From positions 2,294,001 to 2,358,000 of the forward strand of contig NZ_CP101456.1 in NCBI RefSeq assembly GCF_024362485.1: a stretch of DNA of 64,000 nt. The letters are read 5' to 3'. A program made the translations under genes and the position numbers. Source of the DNA: Natronobeatus ordinarius. GTDB lineage: Archaea > Halobacteriota > Halobacteria > Halobacteriales > Natrialbaceae. The notes under the pieces were generated by a model that saw nothing but the letters and a program-made list of their open reading frames with translations, did not search any database and was not told the origin of the DNA. Below, in pieces: positions 36,701-46,183 of the stretch (positions within the stretch are counted from its first letter, which is position 1; each line of letters starts with the position of its first letter).

Positions 36701-39025
36701 TCAGCGAACCGAATCGAGTAACAGTTTCTGTTCGACGCGTTTGACCTCGTGCTGGACGTCACGGACGGCGTCGATGTTTGCGGAGATCGAGCTCACGCCT
36801 TGCTTGACGAGGAACTGGGCCATCTCGGGTTTCGAGCCGGCCTGTCCGCAGATGCTGGTGTCGACGTCGTGCTCACGGCAGGTTTCGATCACGTCGCTGA
36901 TCAGCCGCAAGACGGCGGGGTGGAGTTCGTCGAACCGACCGGCGACGTGCTCGTTGTTGCGGTCGACGGCCAGCGTGTACTGGGTGAGGTCGTTCGTTCC
37001 GAAGGAGGCGAAGTCGATCCCCGCCTCGGCCATCTCCTCGACGCAGAGCGCGGAGGCGGGGGTCTCGATCATCACGCCCCAGCGACGCTTTTCGGGATCG
37101 ATGCCGGCCGCTCGCAGCTGCTTTTTCGCGCGGTAGACGTCCTCGGCGTCGTTCACGAGCGGGAACATGATCTCGACGTTGTCGTAGCCCATCTCGTACA
37201 GCTGGCTAAACGCCTCGAGTTCGTAGGCGAAGACGTCGGGTCGGTCGAGGCTGCGCCGGATACCGCGGTAGCCGAGCATCGGGTTGTGTTCGGCCGGTTC
37301 GTCCTCGCCGCCCTCGAGCTGGCGAAATTCGTCGGTGGGGGCGTCGAGGGTGCGCACGCGAACGGGTCGAGGGTAGAACTCGTCGGCGACGGCCCGGACG
37401 CCGTCGATGAGTTCACCGACGTAGGCGTCCTCGCCTTGGTCTTCGATGAACTTCGCGGGCGTCTTGCCGAGCGAGAGAATCATGTGCTCGATCCGCAGGA
37501 GGCCGACGCCGTCGGCGCCCGTCGCCGCAGCCCGCTGGGCGGCCTCGGGGATCGAGACGTTGACTTTCACTTCGGTCGCCGTCATCGGTTTCACCGGCGA
37601 CTGCGGGCGAACCTCCTCGATCGGGTCGTGGTCCACGTCGACGTCCTCGCCTTTCGTAATCGTGCCCTTGTCGCCGTCGATGGTGATCGACTGGCCGTCC
37701 TCTAAGGTGCTCGTCGCGGTCCCCGCGCCGACGACGGCGGGGACGCCGAGTTCGCGCGAGACGATAGCGGCGTGGCTGGTCATCCCGCCTTCGTCGGTGA
37801 CGATGCCGGCGGCACGTTTCATCGCCGGCACCATGTCCGGCGTCGTCATCTCGGTGACGATGATGTCGCCCTCGCCGACCTTGTCGAGTTCATCGAGTTT
37901 GTCGATGATTCGAGCAGCGCCCGTCGCCTTGCCGGGACTCGAGCCCAGGCCGTCGACGATGATCTCGCCGACGCCGCTCGCCCGCGAGGCGGCGGCCTGT
38001 GCGCCGACGTTGCCGCTCCCATCGGTGACGCCCGAACTGACGTCGACGCTTCCCGATTCGTCGGTCGTGGAAACCGCGCCACTGTCGCTGATCGTCGTGA
38101 TCGGGCGAGACTGGAGCATGTAGTCCTCGTCGCCGATCATGGCCCACTCGACGTCCTGTGGCGTACCGTAGTGCTCTTCGACGCGTTCACCGAGTTCGAC
38201 GAGCCGTTCGATCTCCGCCCGCGAGAGAACCCGTTCGGTCCGCTTTTCCTCTGGGACTTCGCGTTCGACGGTCTCGCCGGTCGCCTCGTCCTTTTCGTGC
38301 ATCACCTTCTTGTCGGCGACGGTGACGTCGATCGATCGATCGCCGCGGTCGACGACGTAGTTGTCCGGCGAGACCGCCCCGGAGACGACCGCCTCGCCGA
38401 GCCCCCAGGCGGCCTCGACGATCATCGTCGGCTCACCTGTCGAGGGGTGACTGGTAAACATGACACCCGACTTCTCGGCGTCGACCATCTGCTGGACGAC
38501 GACCGCGATGTTCACGAGCGAGTGATCGAAGCCCTGCTCCTGTCGGTAGTAGATCGCCCGCTGGGTGAACAGCGACGCCCAGCACTGGCGGACCCGATCC
38601 AGCAGGTGCTCTTCGGTGACGTTCAGATACGTATCCTGTTGGCCGGCGAAGGAGGCGTCCGGGAGGTCCTCGGCCGTTGCACTCGAGCGAACGGCGACGA
38701 ACGCCTCGCCGTCGCCGACGTCGTGGTACGCCTCGAGGATCTCCTCGCGCAGCTCCTCGGGAAACGGCGTCTCGAGGATCAGTTCCTGTGCGCGGTCGGC
38801 CGCGTCGGCGAGCGCGCCCGAGTCGTCGACGTCGACGTCCACCACCTCGAACAGTTCCTCGTCGATTCCCGATTCTTCGATGAACGACCGATACGTCCCG
38901 GCCGTGACCACGAATCCGGGCGGTACCGGCAACCCAGCCCCCGTAAGTTCGCCCAGAGAGGCACCTTTGCCGCCGACCGTCTCGAGGTCGTCGGCGCTGA
39001 TCTCGTCCAGCCAGAGTACAGCCAT
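36701..39025 (-). CDS. ppsA: Phosphoenolpyruvate synthase
   Basis: A 774-residue enzyme converting pyruvate, ATP and water to phosphoenolpyruvate, AMP and phosphate, the gluconeogenic entry step. Domain order fits the family: N-terminal ATP-grasp-like nucleotide-binding domain (VGGKGASLGELTGAGLPVPP, RSSATAEDLPDASFAGQQDT), central swivelling domain with the phosphorylated histidine (DEGGMTSHAAIVSRELGVPA), and C-terminal PEP/pyruvate barrel (GLLRIEHMIL, FGTNDLTQYTLAVDRNN, SICGQAGSKPE with its conserved Cys). A ~35-residue Ser/Gly-rich segment (near residue 330) lies between the first and second domains. It is a single-gene unit. Confidence 0.96.
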   Translation of the reverse strand: MAVLWLDEISADDLETVGGKGASLGELTGAGLPVPPGFVVTAGTYRSFIEESGIDEELFEVVDVDVDDSGALADAADRAQELILETPFPEELREEILEAYHDVGDGEAFVAVRSSATAEDLPDASFAGQQDTYLNVTEEHLLDRVRQCWASLFTQRAIYYRQEQGFDHSLVNIAVVVQQMVDAEKSGVMFTSHPSTGEPTMIVEAAWGLGEAVVSGAVSPDNYVVDRGDRSIDVTVADKKVMHEKDEATGETVEREVPEEKRTERVLSRAEIERLVELGERVEEHYGTPQDVEWAMIGDEDYMLQSRPITTISDSGAVSTTDESGSVDVSSGVTDGSGNVGAQAAASRASGVGEIIVDGLGSSPGKATGAARIIDKLDELDKVGEGDIIVTEMTTPDMVPAMKRAAGIVTDEGGMTSHAAIVSRELGVPAVVGAGTATSTLEDGQSITIDGDKGTITKGEDVDVDHDPIEEVRPQSPVKPMTATEVKVNVSIPEAAQRAAATGADGVGLLRIEHMILSLGKTPAKFIEDQGEDAYVGELIDGVRAVADEFYPRPVRVRTLDAPTDEFRQLEGGEDEPAEHNPMLGYRGIRRSLDRPDVFAYELEAFSQLYEMGYDNVEIMFPLVNDAEDVYRAKKQLRAAGIDPEKRRWGVMIETPASALCVEEMAEAGIDFASFGTNDLTQYTLAVDRNNEHVAGRFDELHPAVLRLISDVIETCREHDVDTSICGQAGSKPEMAQFLVKQGVSSISANIDAVRDVQHEVKRVEQKLLLDSVR

Positions 39026-39247
39026 CTGTGTGTGCGTGGACAGCGGAACGAATAAAGAACCTTGCGAAGGACCCAGTTGTTTCAGTATTCAGTGTCGAAT
39101 GAGTTTTTGGACGCAGCTCGAATCGCCGTCTGGACGCAATTTGCGTCGGTCGCGCATCCGTCCTTGGTCGCCGCCGAACCGACGCTCGAGGACGAGTGCC
39201 AAATCGGGACGCGAACCCAGGTGTAGCGCACGGACCGCCGACGTCGA

Positions 39248-40207
39248 TCAGACCTCGAGGATGTCGTCGTCTTCGGCTTCGGGGACGACGAGCTGTCCGT
39301 CGAGGGCGACGACGCCGCGGCCGCCGACTCGAACCTCGTCACCAGTCCGCACGCGAACGGTGCCCGGTCGGTCGACGAAGTGGCCTTGCTCGAGTTGGAG
39401 CTCATCGTGGGACGCAGGGACGTCGATCGCGCGCACTGTTTCGTCGGGGCTGTGAGCGTCGACGGTGGTGCTCCCGTCGAGCGCGCCGAACCACTCGAGG
39501 TAGGCACCGACGGCGCCGCTGGCCGTTCCCGTCACCGGGTCTTCCGGGACGCCTGCCGCGGGGACGAACGCCCGCCCGTGCAGCGTCGAGCTCGCCTCGA
39601 GCGTGTCGAACGAGAAGAGGTAGACGCCGATCGCGTCGACGTCGGCTGACAGCGCCTCGACCGCCGCCAGGTCGGGGTCTGCGTCCCCCACGTTCGAGAG
39701 GTACGCGACGGGGGTCATCAAGAAGGGAAGTCCGGTCGAGGAGACCGCAAGCGGAAGTTTCACGCCGACGGCCTCGAGCGCCGATTGATCGATACCCAGC
39801 GCGCCGGCGACGCGGCCGTACTCGAGGTCGACTTCGCGGATCGTCGGCCGCTCCTGGGTCATCCACACCGTTCCGTCGGCCTCGAGGTCGATCTCGAGGA
39901 CGCCGACGTTCGTCTCGAGGGTCGACGTGCCAGGGTCGATCCGTCCCTCGTCGGCGAGGAAGGCGAGCGAGCCGATCGTCGCGTGGCCACAGAGGTCGAC
40001 CTCGGTGGTGGGCGTGAAGTATCTGAGTCGGCGGTCGGCGACGTCGCTTTCCAGCAGAAAGGCCGTCTCGCTGAGATTCAGTTCGCGGGCGACTCGCTGC
40101 ATCTGGTCGGCCGTGAGCCCGTTGGCGTCGGGCACCACGCCGGCCGGGTTTCCGGTGAGCGGCTCCGTCGTGAACGCGTCGACCTGCAGGACGCGAATCG
40201 TCTCCAT
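39248..40207 (-). CDS. PhzF family isomerase/epimerase
   Basis: A 319-residue protein of the diaminopimelate-epimerase fold. The opening QVDAFTTEPLTGNPAGVVPD and the segment LNLSETAFLLESD, with the catalytic-type Glu, match PhzF, as do RYFTPTTEVDLCGHATIGSL and VTGTASGAVGAYL. PhzF itself isomerises a phenazine precursor; most family members, including haloarchaeal ones, have unknown substrates. The ATG at 40207 (METIRVLQVDAF) was chosen over one ten codons upstream because PhzF proteins start close to the first strand. No phenazine genes are near. Confidence 0.9.
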   Translation of the reverse strand: METIRVLQVDAFTTEPLTGNPAGVVPDANGLTADQMQRVARELNLSETAFLLESDVADRRLRYFTPTTEVDLCGHATIGSLAFLADEGRIDPGTSTLETNVGVLEIDLEADGTVWMTQERPTIREVDLEYGRVAGALGIDQSALEAVGVKLPLAVSSTGLPFLMTPVAYLSNVGDADPDLAAVEALSADVDAIGVYLFSFDTLEASSTLHGRAFVPAAGVPEDPVTGTASGAVGAYLEWFGALDGSTTVDAHSPDETVRAIDVPASHDELQLEQGHFVDRPGTVRVRTGDEVRVGGRGVVALDGQLVVPEAEDDDILEV

Positions 40208-40283
40208 ACTGTCGGCGTCGGACGGCTGGGCTATCAATCCACCGTCGGCGTGTCAGCGCACCACGCGAACGTACGGAGTTCGT

Positions 40284-40592
40284 TCACCGATTATCAGTGA
40301 CCTCGAGCAGCTCGTCGGTAGCCTCGAGCAACTCGACGAGCTGGGCAGTCGCGGCGGTGCACTCGATCGCGTCGCCGTGCCACTCGACGACGTCGTGTGC
40401 AGCCAGCTTCGGGAGGTGCCGGTGGACCAGCTCGACCTCGGCTCGCTCGAGCGTCGCCCGGTCCTCGCCGCCGTCGGCGATCACCGCCGTCAGCTCGTCG
40501 ACGGTACACGGTCCGTCGGTTGTGGTCAGTTCGCGGAGGACGTCCTGCCGGTCGGGATTGGCGAGGAGCGAAAACGCGACTGCTGTGTTCAT
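40284..40592 (-). CDS. Small winged-helix regulator
   Basis: A 102-residue haloarchaeal helix-turn-helix protein of the kind annotated DUF7344. The order is: MNTAVAFSLLANPDRQDVLR (first helices), TVDELTAVIADGG, then the recognition region with LVHRHLPKLAAHDVVEWHGD (helix and wing), and a C-terminal helix (AQLVELLEATDELLEV) likely used for dimerisation. Its target is unknown. It is divergent from the phosphoribosyltransferase gene across 163 bases and could control that promoter. Confidence 0.78.
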   Translation of the reverse strand: MNTAVAFSLLANPDRQDVLRELTTTDGPCTVDELTAVIADGGEDRATLERAEVELVHRHLPKLAAHDVVEWHGDAIECTAATAQLVELLEATDELLEVTDNR

Positions 40593-40755
40593 GTTCGTTC
40601 CTCGAGAATGGATAGGGGTGGGTAAAACTCTATTGTTATTGGTGATTGCTTTTGGGTGGTGCGTGCCGTCGTCGAGTCGGCTCGCACAGCCGCCGCTGCG
40701 AGACGGACGACTTAACCGGCCCCCATCCGTCGGTACACACCGAGGGACACACGCT

Positions 40756-41451
40756 ATGGCCGAACTACCGGAGGAGTTCAACTGCACGATCACTAACTGG
40801 GAGTACATCTACGGCCTCTGCCGGGACGTCGCCGACGAGGTCCGTCGCGACGAGTTCGAACCGGAGGTCGTCGTCGCGCTCGCCCGCGGGGGCTGGTTCG
40901 CGGGCCGGTGTCTCTGTGACTTCCTCGGGCTGGACGACCTGACGAGTCTGAAGATGGAACACTACGTCGGCACCGCCCAGAAGACCGGCGAACCCACGGT
41001 CAGGTACCCGATGCCGGAGGGGAGCGTCGAGGGCAAGGACGTGCTCGTCATCGACGACATCGCCGACACCGGCGGCTCGATCAGCCGCGCCGAGGCGTAC
41101 GTCGAACAGCGCGACGCGGGCGAGGTCCGGACGGCGACGCTCCAGCTGCTCGACACGAGCGAGTTCGAGCCCGACTACGTCGGCGAACGCTTAGCGGAGT
41201 GGGCCTGGGTCGTCTATCCCTGGAACTTCATCGAGGACATGGTCGATCTCCTCTCGGGCGTCATGGAAAAGGCCGATCAGGAGTCGTACACGGCCGACGA
41301 GCTCCGCCACTACCTCGCCGAGTACCACGACGTAAAGCGCATCGAGATGGAGATCGCCCAGCCCAATCGGCTGCCGGAGGTGCTCGCCGAAATGGAGCGC
41401 CGTGGCGTGATCGAGGGAGCCGGGCCCGGCGAGTACCGCCTGGCCGAGTGA
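40756..41451 (+). CDS. Phosphoribosyltransferase (xanthine/guanine type) with C-terminal extension
   Basis: A 231-residue cytosolic enzyme. The PRPP-binding loop is VLVIDDIADTGGSISRAEAY (two Asp, then TGGS), and the upstream segment VVVALARGGWFAGRCLCDFL matches the type I phosphoribosyltransferase fold. It probably salvages a purine base, transferring ribose-5-phosphate from PRPP. The C-terminal ~65 residues (ESYTADELRHYLAEYHDVKR, LPEVLAEMERRGVIEGAGPG) look like an added helix-turn-helix-type module. An HD-domain nucleotide hydrolase starts seven bases beyond its stop, consistent with a purine or nucleotide salvage unit. Confidence 0.88.
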   Translation: MAELPEEFNCTITNWEYIYGLCRDVADEVRRDEFEPEVVVALARGGWFAGRCLCDFLGLDDLTSLKMEHYVGTAQKTGEPTVRYPMPEGSVEGKDVLVIDDIADTGGSISRAEAYVEQRDAGEVRTATLQLLDTSEFEPDYVGERLAEWAWVVYPWNFIEDMVDLLSGVMEKADQESYTADELRHYLAEYHDVKRIEMEIAQPNRLPEVLAEMERRGVIEGAGPGEYRLAE

Positions 41452-41458
41452 TCGATCC

Positions 41459-42067
41459 GTGAGCGAGGACGAACTCGAGGCTCCGCTCCGCTGGCTCGCG
41501 CTCAAAGACGAGACGCGAACGGGCTGGCAGCTGCGGGGGATCGAGGCGCCCGAGTCGGTGGCCGCCCACACCTGGGGCGTGGCGCTTCTCACGCTCCACT
41601 ACGGCCCGCGGGCCGGCATCGACGTCGATCGGGCGATTCGAATGGCGCTCGTTCACGACCTCGCCGAAGCCGAGACCGGCGACGTCGCCACGCGGGCAGA
41701 CCCGGGCGCCGACTCGATCGACCCAGCCGAGAAGGAACGACGGGAGCGGGCAGCGATGGAGACCGTACTCGAGTCGGTCGACGACGGCGGCGAACTCCGA
41801 GCGCGCTGGGAGGAGTACGAGGCCCGCGAGACGCCCGAATCGAGGTTCGTCAAGGACATGGACCTCATCGACATGTGCCTCCAGGCGGTCCGGTACGAGC
41901 GAGCAGGCCGATACGATCCCGGCGAGTGCGATGCGTTCGAGGCGTACGACCGCCTCGACGAGTTCTTCGCGACTGCGGCGCCCCGGATTCGAACCGACGT
42001 CGGCCGGGAACTGTTCACCGAGACTCGCGAGCGGTACGAGTCGGCGAAACGCGACCGCGATCGGTGA
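41459..42067 (+). CDS. HD-domain nucleotide phosphohydrolase, YfbR-like
   Basis: A 202-residue metal-dependent phosphohydrolase. The HD motif set can be read in order: SVAAHTWGVALLTL (first His), ALVHDLAEAETGD (His-Asp and acidic residues) and FVKDMDLIDMCLQA (the later Asp). The arrangement matches the 5'-deoxynucleotidase YfbR group, which removes phosphate from deoxynucleoside monophosphates. It begins with GTG seven bases after the phosphoribosyltransferase stop, so the two form an operon, and a joint role in nucleotide salvage is a reasonable inference. Confidence 0.87.
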   Translation: MSEDELEAPLRWLALKDETRTGWQLRGIEAPESVAAHTWGVALLTLHYGPRAGIDVDRAIRMALVHDLAEAETGDVATRADPGADSIDPAEKERRERAAMETVLESVDDGGELRARWEEYEARETPESRFVKDMDLIDMCLQAVRYERAGRYDPGECDAFEAYDRLDEFFATAAPRIRTDVGRELFTETRERYESAKRDRDR

Positions 42068-42134
42068 GCGGTGAGCGAGGATCGACGAACGGCATCTCGC
42101 GTCCCTCGAGTGTGAGATCGGCAGCGGACGCGAT

Positions 42135-42389
42135 TTAGACGTCCTCCCCGTCCTCGATCGTCCAGGAGAGCGAGATGGTGATCTCCTCGTGAGGGCTCCC
42201 GAGCATTGGTGACCGCTCTTCGGCCTCGATGGCATACTCGACGACCGACGCCGGCGACAGCGTCAGCATCTTGTTTCCGACCCGCACGTCGGCGTGTCCG
42301 TCGCCTCGCAGTTCGCTGGCGAGTTCCTGCAGTAACTCGGCGGCCTCCGTTCGTGAGACGTCCTGGGTGTCACTGGTCTGTTCGGCCAT
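42135..42389 (-). CDS. amphi-Trp domain protein
   Basis: An 84-residue haloarchaeal protein. A helix (SRTEAAELLQELASELRGDG) is followed by beta strands (HADVRVGNKMLTLSPASVVE YAIEAEE) and a final strand with tryptophan (EEITISLSWTI). This is the pattern of the small amphi-Trp family, found in several contexts and of unknown function. It converges on the HD-domain gene. The start MAEQTSDTQDVSRTEAAELL is preferred; the open frame upstream is not acidic. Confidence 0.75.
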   Translation of the reverse strand: MAEQTSDTQDVSRTEAAELLQELASELRGDGHADVRVGNKMLTLSPASVVEYAIEAEERSPMLGSPHEEITISLSWTIEDGEDV

Positions 42390-42662
42390 GCTGGAATAGC
42401 CGTCAGCCGAACGCAAATACGTTGGCGCGGAAACGGCAGGCACCGACGCGATCCGTCCGACCGGAGACACCGACCCGCGCCGACATCGTTATCTGAACGT
42501 CAGGTAGCCGTCCGCTCGTGGCGAATCGAGCAGGTGCCCCGATCGTTTCAGCCCCCACACAGCCTCCCGCAAGCGTCGTTCGCCCGACACGCTTCCAACG
42601 AGTCAGTGACCGACGGGACAGACTGGACGGTTTTTTACCCCTCCGACTCCGAGTGCTCGCCA

Positions 42663-44570
42663 ATGACCGAGTACGACTACGAGGAACTCGGACTCGTCGC
42701 CGGGCTGGAGATCCACCAGCAACTCGACACGGCGACGAAGCTGTTCTGTAACTGTCCGACGACGCTTCGCGATCCCGAGGCGGCGACGCGTCGGTTCACC
42801 CGCTACCTCCACCCAACCCGGAGTGAACTCGGAGAGATCGACGAGGCCGCCCTCGAGGAGAGCAAAGTCGAACGCGAGTTTACCTACCTCGCGTACGACT
42901 CGACGTGTCTCGTCGAGGACGACGACGAGCCGCCACACGAACTCGACGCGGAAGCGCTCGAGACGACCCTCGAGGTCGCCCAGCTACTTTCGATGACGGT
43001 CGTCGATCAGGTGCAGGTGATGCGCAAGATCGTCGTCGACGGCTCGAACACCTCCGGCTTCCAGCGCTCGTCGCTGATCGCCACCGGCGGCGAGATCGAG
43101 ACGAGCGACGGTCCGGTGGGGATCGAGGATCTCATGCTCGAGGAAGAGAGCGCCCAGCGGGTCGAAGAGACCGACGACGGGGTCGTCTACAGCCTCGACC
43201 GACTCGGCATCCCGCTGGTCGAGATCGGCACCAAACCGGACATCACGTCGCCCGAGGGGGCCCGTGAAGCGGCCGAGCGAATCGGCATGCTGTTGCGCTC
43301 GACGGGGAAGGTCAAACGCGGACTCGGGACGATCCGTCAGGACGTCAACGTCTCGATCGAGGAGGGTGCACGCGTCGAGATCAAAGGCGTTCAAAGCCTC
43401 GACGACATCGACGACATCGTCCGGACCGAGGTCGGTCGACAGGCGGAACTCGTCGACATCGCGGCCGAACTCGAGACCCGCGAGGCGAGCGTGGGCGAAC
43501 CCCGAAACGTGAGCGAGGTCTTCGCCGAGACCGACAGCGGCGTCATCCGGGGCGCGCTCGATTCGGGTGGCGCCGTGATGGCCGTCCCCCTCTACGGCTT
43601 CGACGGCCTCGTCGGCCGCGAGATCGCACCCGACCGCCGGCTCGGCACCGAGTTCTCCGACCACGCCAAGCGCCACGGTGCGGGCGGCATCTTCCACACC
43701 GACGAGCTGCCGGCCTACGGCGTGACGGAGGCGGAGGTCGAGGCACTCCGGGAGCGCGTTGGGGCCGGCGAAGACGACGCCGTCGCCATCGTCGCCGCCG
43801 ACACCGAGGTCGCCGAGTCGGCCATCGAGGCCGCCGCCACCCGGGCCGAGTCGGCGCTCGAGGGCGTCCCCGAGGAGACCCGCGGCGCGAACGACGACGG
43901 CACCACCAGGTACCTGCGGCCGCTGCCCGGTGCGGCGCGGATGTACCCCGAGACGGACGTCCCGCCCGTCGAACCCGACCCGAGCGAGGTTCCGGAGCCG
44001 GAGCTCCTGACGGAAAAAGTCGAGCGTTACCAGGCCGAGTACGGGCTGGACGCCGGCCTCGCCGAGCAGGTCGCCTACGGCCAGCACATGCCGCTGTTCG
44101 AGGCCGTCGTCGGAGACGGCGTCTCCGCGAGCGACGCGAACGGAGCGTCGGCCGACGGCGTCGACCCGACGCTCGCGGCGACGACGCTCGAGTCGACGCT
44201 CACGGAACTGCGCCGCGACGACGTCCCGGTCGCAGCGCTGACCGACGATCACCTCGCCGAGAGCCTGCAGCTCGTCGACGACGGCGAGGTACCGAAGGAA
44301 GCGACCGGCGACCTGCTGACCGCGCTCGCCGAGGACCCCTCGCTCGAGGCTGCAGAGGCCGTCGAGGCGGAGGGGCTCGGTGGCGTCGCGGAAGCGGAGG
44401 TCCGCGAGGCCGTCCTCGAGGTCGTCGAACGGAACGCAGAACAGGTCGAATCGGAGGGGATGGCGGCCTTTTCGGGACTCATGGGTGAGTGTATGGGCGC
44501 CCTCCGCGGAAAGGCCGACGGCGAGGTCGTGAGCCAGGTTCTCCGCGAGGAGATCGGGAACCGAGCCTGA
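42663..44570 (+). CDS. gatE: Glutamyl-tRNA(Gln) amidotransferase subunit E
   Basis: A 635-residue subunit of the archaeal GatDE complex, which converts Glu-tRNA(Gln) to Gln-tRNA(Gln). The GatB/E core is clear: GLVAGLEIHQQLDTATKLFC, KIVVDGSNTSGFQRSSLIAT, PLVEIGTKPDI and GTIRQDVNVSI, followed by the archaeal GatE-specific AspRS-like insert (RNVSEVFAETDSGVIRGALD ...) and C-terminal helical YqeY-type domain. The family-typical zinc cysteines appear in LFCNCPTTLRD. The ATG at 42663 was chosen; 43 codons of open frame before it are not family-like. gatD is not in this window. Confidence 0.96.
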   Translation: MTEYDYEELGLVAGLEIHQQLDTATKLFCNCPTTLRDPEAATRRFTRYLHPTRSELGEIDEAALEESKVEREFTYLAYDSTCLVEDDDEPPHELDAEALETTLEVAQLLSMTVVDQVQVMRKIVVDGSNTSGFQRSSLIATGGEIETSDGPVGIEDLMLEEESAQRVEETDDGVVYSLDRLGIPLVEIGTKPDITSPEGAREAAERIGMLLRSTGKVKRGLGTIRQDVNVSIEEGARVEIKGVQSLDDIDDIVRTEVGRQAELVDIAAELETREASVGEPRNVSEVFAETDSGVIRGALDSGGAVMAVPLYGFDGLVGREIAPDRRLGTEFSDHAKRHGAGGIFHTDELPAYGVTEAEVEALRERVGAGEDDAVAIVAADTEVAESAIEAAATRAESALEGVPEETRGANDDGTTRYLRPLPGAARMYPETDVPPVEPDPSEVPEPELLTEKVERYQAEYGLDAGLAEQVAYGQHMPLFEAVVGDGVSASDANGASADGVDPTLAATTLESTLTELRRDDVPVAALTDDHLAESLQLVDDGEVPKEATGDLLTALAEDPSLEAAEAVEAEGLGGVAEAEVREAVLEVVERNAEQVESEGMAAFSGLMGECMGALRGKADGEVVSQVLREEIGNRA

Positions 44571-45053
44571 TTAGTCGTCGACTAGCTCCTCGAGTAACGT
44601 CTCGAGGCTGTAGCTCTGGAGCGCCTCCCGTTCTTCGATCGCCGAGATGACGAACGTCGAGTTCGTCCGCTCGACGCCCTCGAGATCCTCGAACTCGGTG
44701 GCCAGCCGCTCGACCATGTCGCTGCCGCTCAGTCGGGCCACGACGATGAAGTCCGTCTCGCCCATCGTGAAGTAGACGTTCGTGACGCCCTCGATCTCGA
44801 GGATCCGGTCGGCGAACGTCTCGTAGGAGCCCTGGTAGTCGGCGTGGACCTCGACGATGACGGTGACGCCGAGGCCGAGGCGCTCGAGGTCGACGTCGTA
44901 GCGATCGTTCACGATAATCTCGTCCTCGCGCAGGTTGGAGAGCCGGTAGTGGATCGTCGAGACGGGAATGCCGGTCGCCTCCGAGAGTGCCTCGGGGCTT
45001 CCCGTTCCGAGCTCGGAGATCGCTTTCAACAGTCGAACGTCGCGTTCGTCCAT
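44571..45053 (-). CDS. Lrp/AsnC family transcription regulator
   Basis: A 160-residue regulator. The N-terminal winged helix runs MDERDVRLLKAISELGTGSP through EALSEATGIPVSTIHYRLSN; the C-terminal RAM-type ligand domain follows (LGVTVIVEVHADYQGSYETF, GVTNVYFTMGETDFIVVARL). Such proteins sense amino acids or related small molecules. It diverges from the EamA transporter, with a perfect AATTCGAATT palindrome at 45144-45153 in the gap, so control of that exporter is a plausible inference. The open frame extends 31 codons beyond the chosen ATG without family resemblance. Confidence 0.92.
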   Translation of the reverse strand: MDERDVRLLKAISELGTGSPEALSEATGIPVSTIHYRLSNLREDEIIVNDRYDVDLERLGLGVTVIVEVHADYQGSYETFADRILEIEGVTNVYFTMGETDFIVVARLSGSDMVERLATEFEDLEGVERTNSTFVISAIEEREALQSYSLETLLEELVDD

Positions 45054-45143
45054 GCGTCGCTTTCGACGCACACCGACATGGGTGCTTCGAATAACCATCT
45101 CCAGGTTGGAGAATTCTACAACGATGGAACCCATTGAGAAGGC

Positions 45144-45153
45144 CAATTCGAAT
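45144..45153. promoter_or_regulatory. Palindrome, possible operator between Lrp regulator and EamA gene
   Basis: AATTCGAATT is a perfect 10-base inverted repeat in the 185-base gap between the divergent regulator and transporter. It could be bound by the regulator; no second copy was found. Confidence 0.35.
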
Positions 45154-45207
45154 TAGACACATATGTTGAATCGTACACCCGAGAAAACAGACGTGGTTAA
45201 AGAAATG

Positions 45208-45213
45208 CTTAAA
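45208..45213 (+). promoter_or_regulatory. TATA-like element before the EamA gene
   Basis: CTTAAA begins 31 bases before the ATG at 45239, matching the haloarchaeal TATA distance for a leaderless transcript. Confidence 0.5.
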
Positions 45214-45238
45214 CTTAGGTTGTTCCTTCGAACTGGCT

Positions 45239-46183
45239 ATGAAGATGTACGCGTCACTTCCAGAAAGCTATCGGACGGGAGCGCTCTTTTCGGTCCTCGC
45301 ACTCTGCTGGGGCACCTCGTTCGTCGCCATCGAGATCGGCCTCGAGTACGTTCCACCGCTGCTGTTCGCCGGCCTGCGGTACGCGCTGGCGGGTGCGATC
45401 GTCTTCGGGTACGCGTACGTCGTGACCGACCGGCTCTGGCCGAACGGACGGGACGAGTGGCTCGCCGTGGCGGTCGCAGCGGTGTTCGTCATCGCACTGT
45501 ACCACGCGTTGCTGTACGTCGGCGAACTGTACGTCCCAGGGGCGATTGCGGCGACGATCGTGAGTCTGACGCCGATTCTCACCGCTGCGTTCGCCGGTGC
45601 CGTGATTCCCGACGAACGACTGTCGACTCTCGGTGTCGTCGGGCTCCTCCTCGGTCTCGTGGGCGTCGTCGCCGTCGCCCAGCCGACGCCGGCGTCACTC
45701 GGCGGTGACCTGACGTTCGGCGTTGCACTCGTGTTCGCCTCGGCCGTGGCGTTCGCCATCGGGTCGGTCCTGCTTCGACCCCTGCAGACGGGACTCCCGC
45801 TCGAGACGCTCCAGGCGTGGGCGATGGTGCTCGGTGCCGGCGTGCTCCTCGGCTGGGCGCTCGTTCGTGGCGAATCCGTCTCGGCGATCGAGCCGACGCT
45901 GCCGGCGCTCGTCTCGTTTCTCTACCTGACGCTCGTCTCTGGAGTGTTCGCGTTCTTGCTCTACTTCGAGTTGCTCGACCGGAGCGGCCCGACGCAGGTC
46001 AACCTCGTCGGCTACGCCGAACCGGCCGTCGCGATGGTCGTAAGCGCAGCCATCCTCGGCTACGTGGTCGACTCGCTCGCGATCGTCGGACTCCTCATCA
46101 TCCTGGCCGGATTCGTCCTCGTTAAAGGCGAGACGCTCCGTAACGTCTTGCGCTCGGGACTCGAGCGCCACGTCCGGGGCTGA
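45239..46183 (+). CDS. EamA/DMT family transporter
   Basis: A 314-residue membrane protein with ten transmembrane helices in two EamA halves. Diagnostic pieces are LCWGTSFVAIEIGLEYVPPL near the N-terminus and, in the second half, LVSGVFAFLLYFELLDRSGP and VNLVGYAEPAVAMVVSAAIL. The family exports amino acids, nucleosides or other metabolites by proton exchange; the substrate is unknown. The neighbouring divergent Lrp-type regulator points to an amino-acid-related compound, by inference. A second ATG two codons in (45245) is also possible. Confidence 0.92.
   Translation: MKMYASLPESYRTGALFSVLALCWGTSFVAIEIGLEYVPPLLFAGLRYALAGAIVFGYAYVVTDRLWPNGRDEWLAVAVAAVFVIALYHALLYVGELYVPGAIAATIVSLTPILTAAFAGAVIPDERLSTLGVVGLLLGLVGVVAVAQPTPASLGGDLTFGVALVFASAVAFAIGSVLLRPLQTGLPLETLQAWAMVLGAGVLLGWALVRGESVSAIEPTLPALVSFLYLTLVSGVFAFLLYFELLDRSGPTQVNLVGYAEPAVAMVVSAAILGYVVDSLAIVGLLIILAGFVLVKGETLRNVLRSGLERHVRG

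Noticed and set aside
37772-39055. 427-codon plus-strand gene over ppsA
   Set aside because: Antisense to a clearly recognisable PEP synthase.
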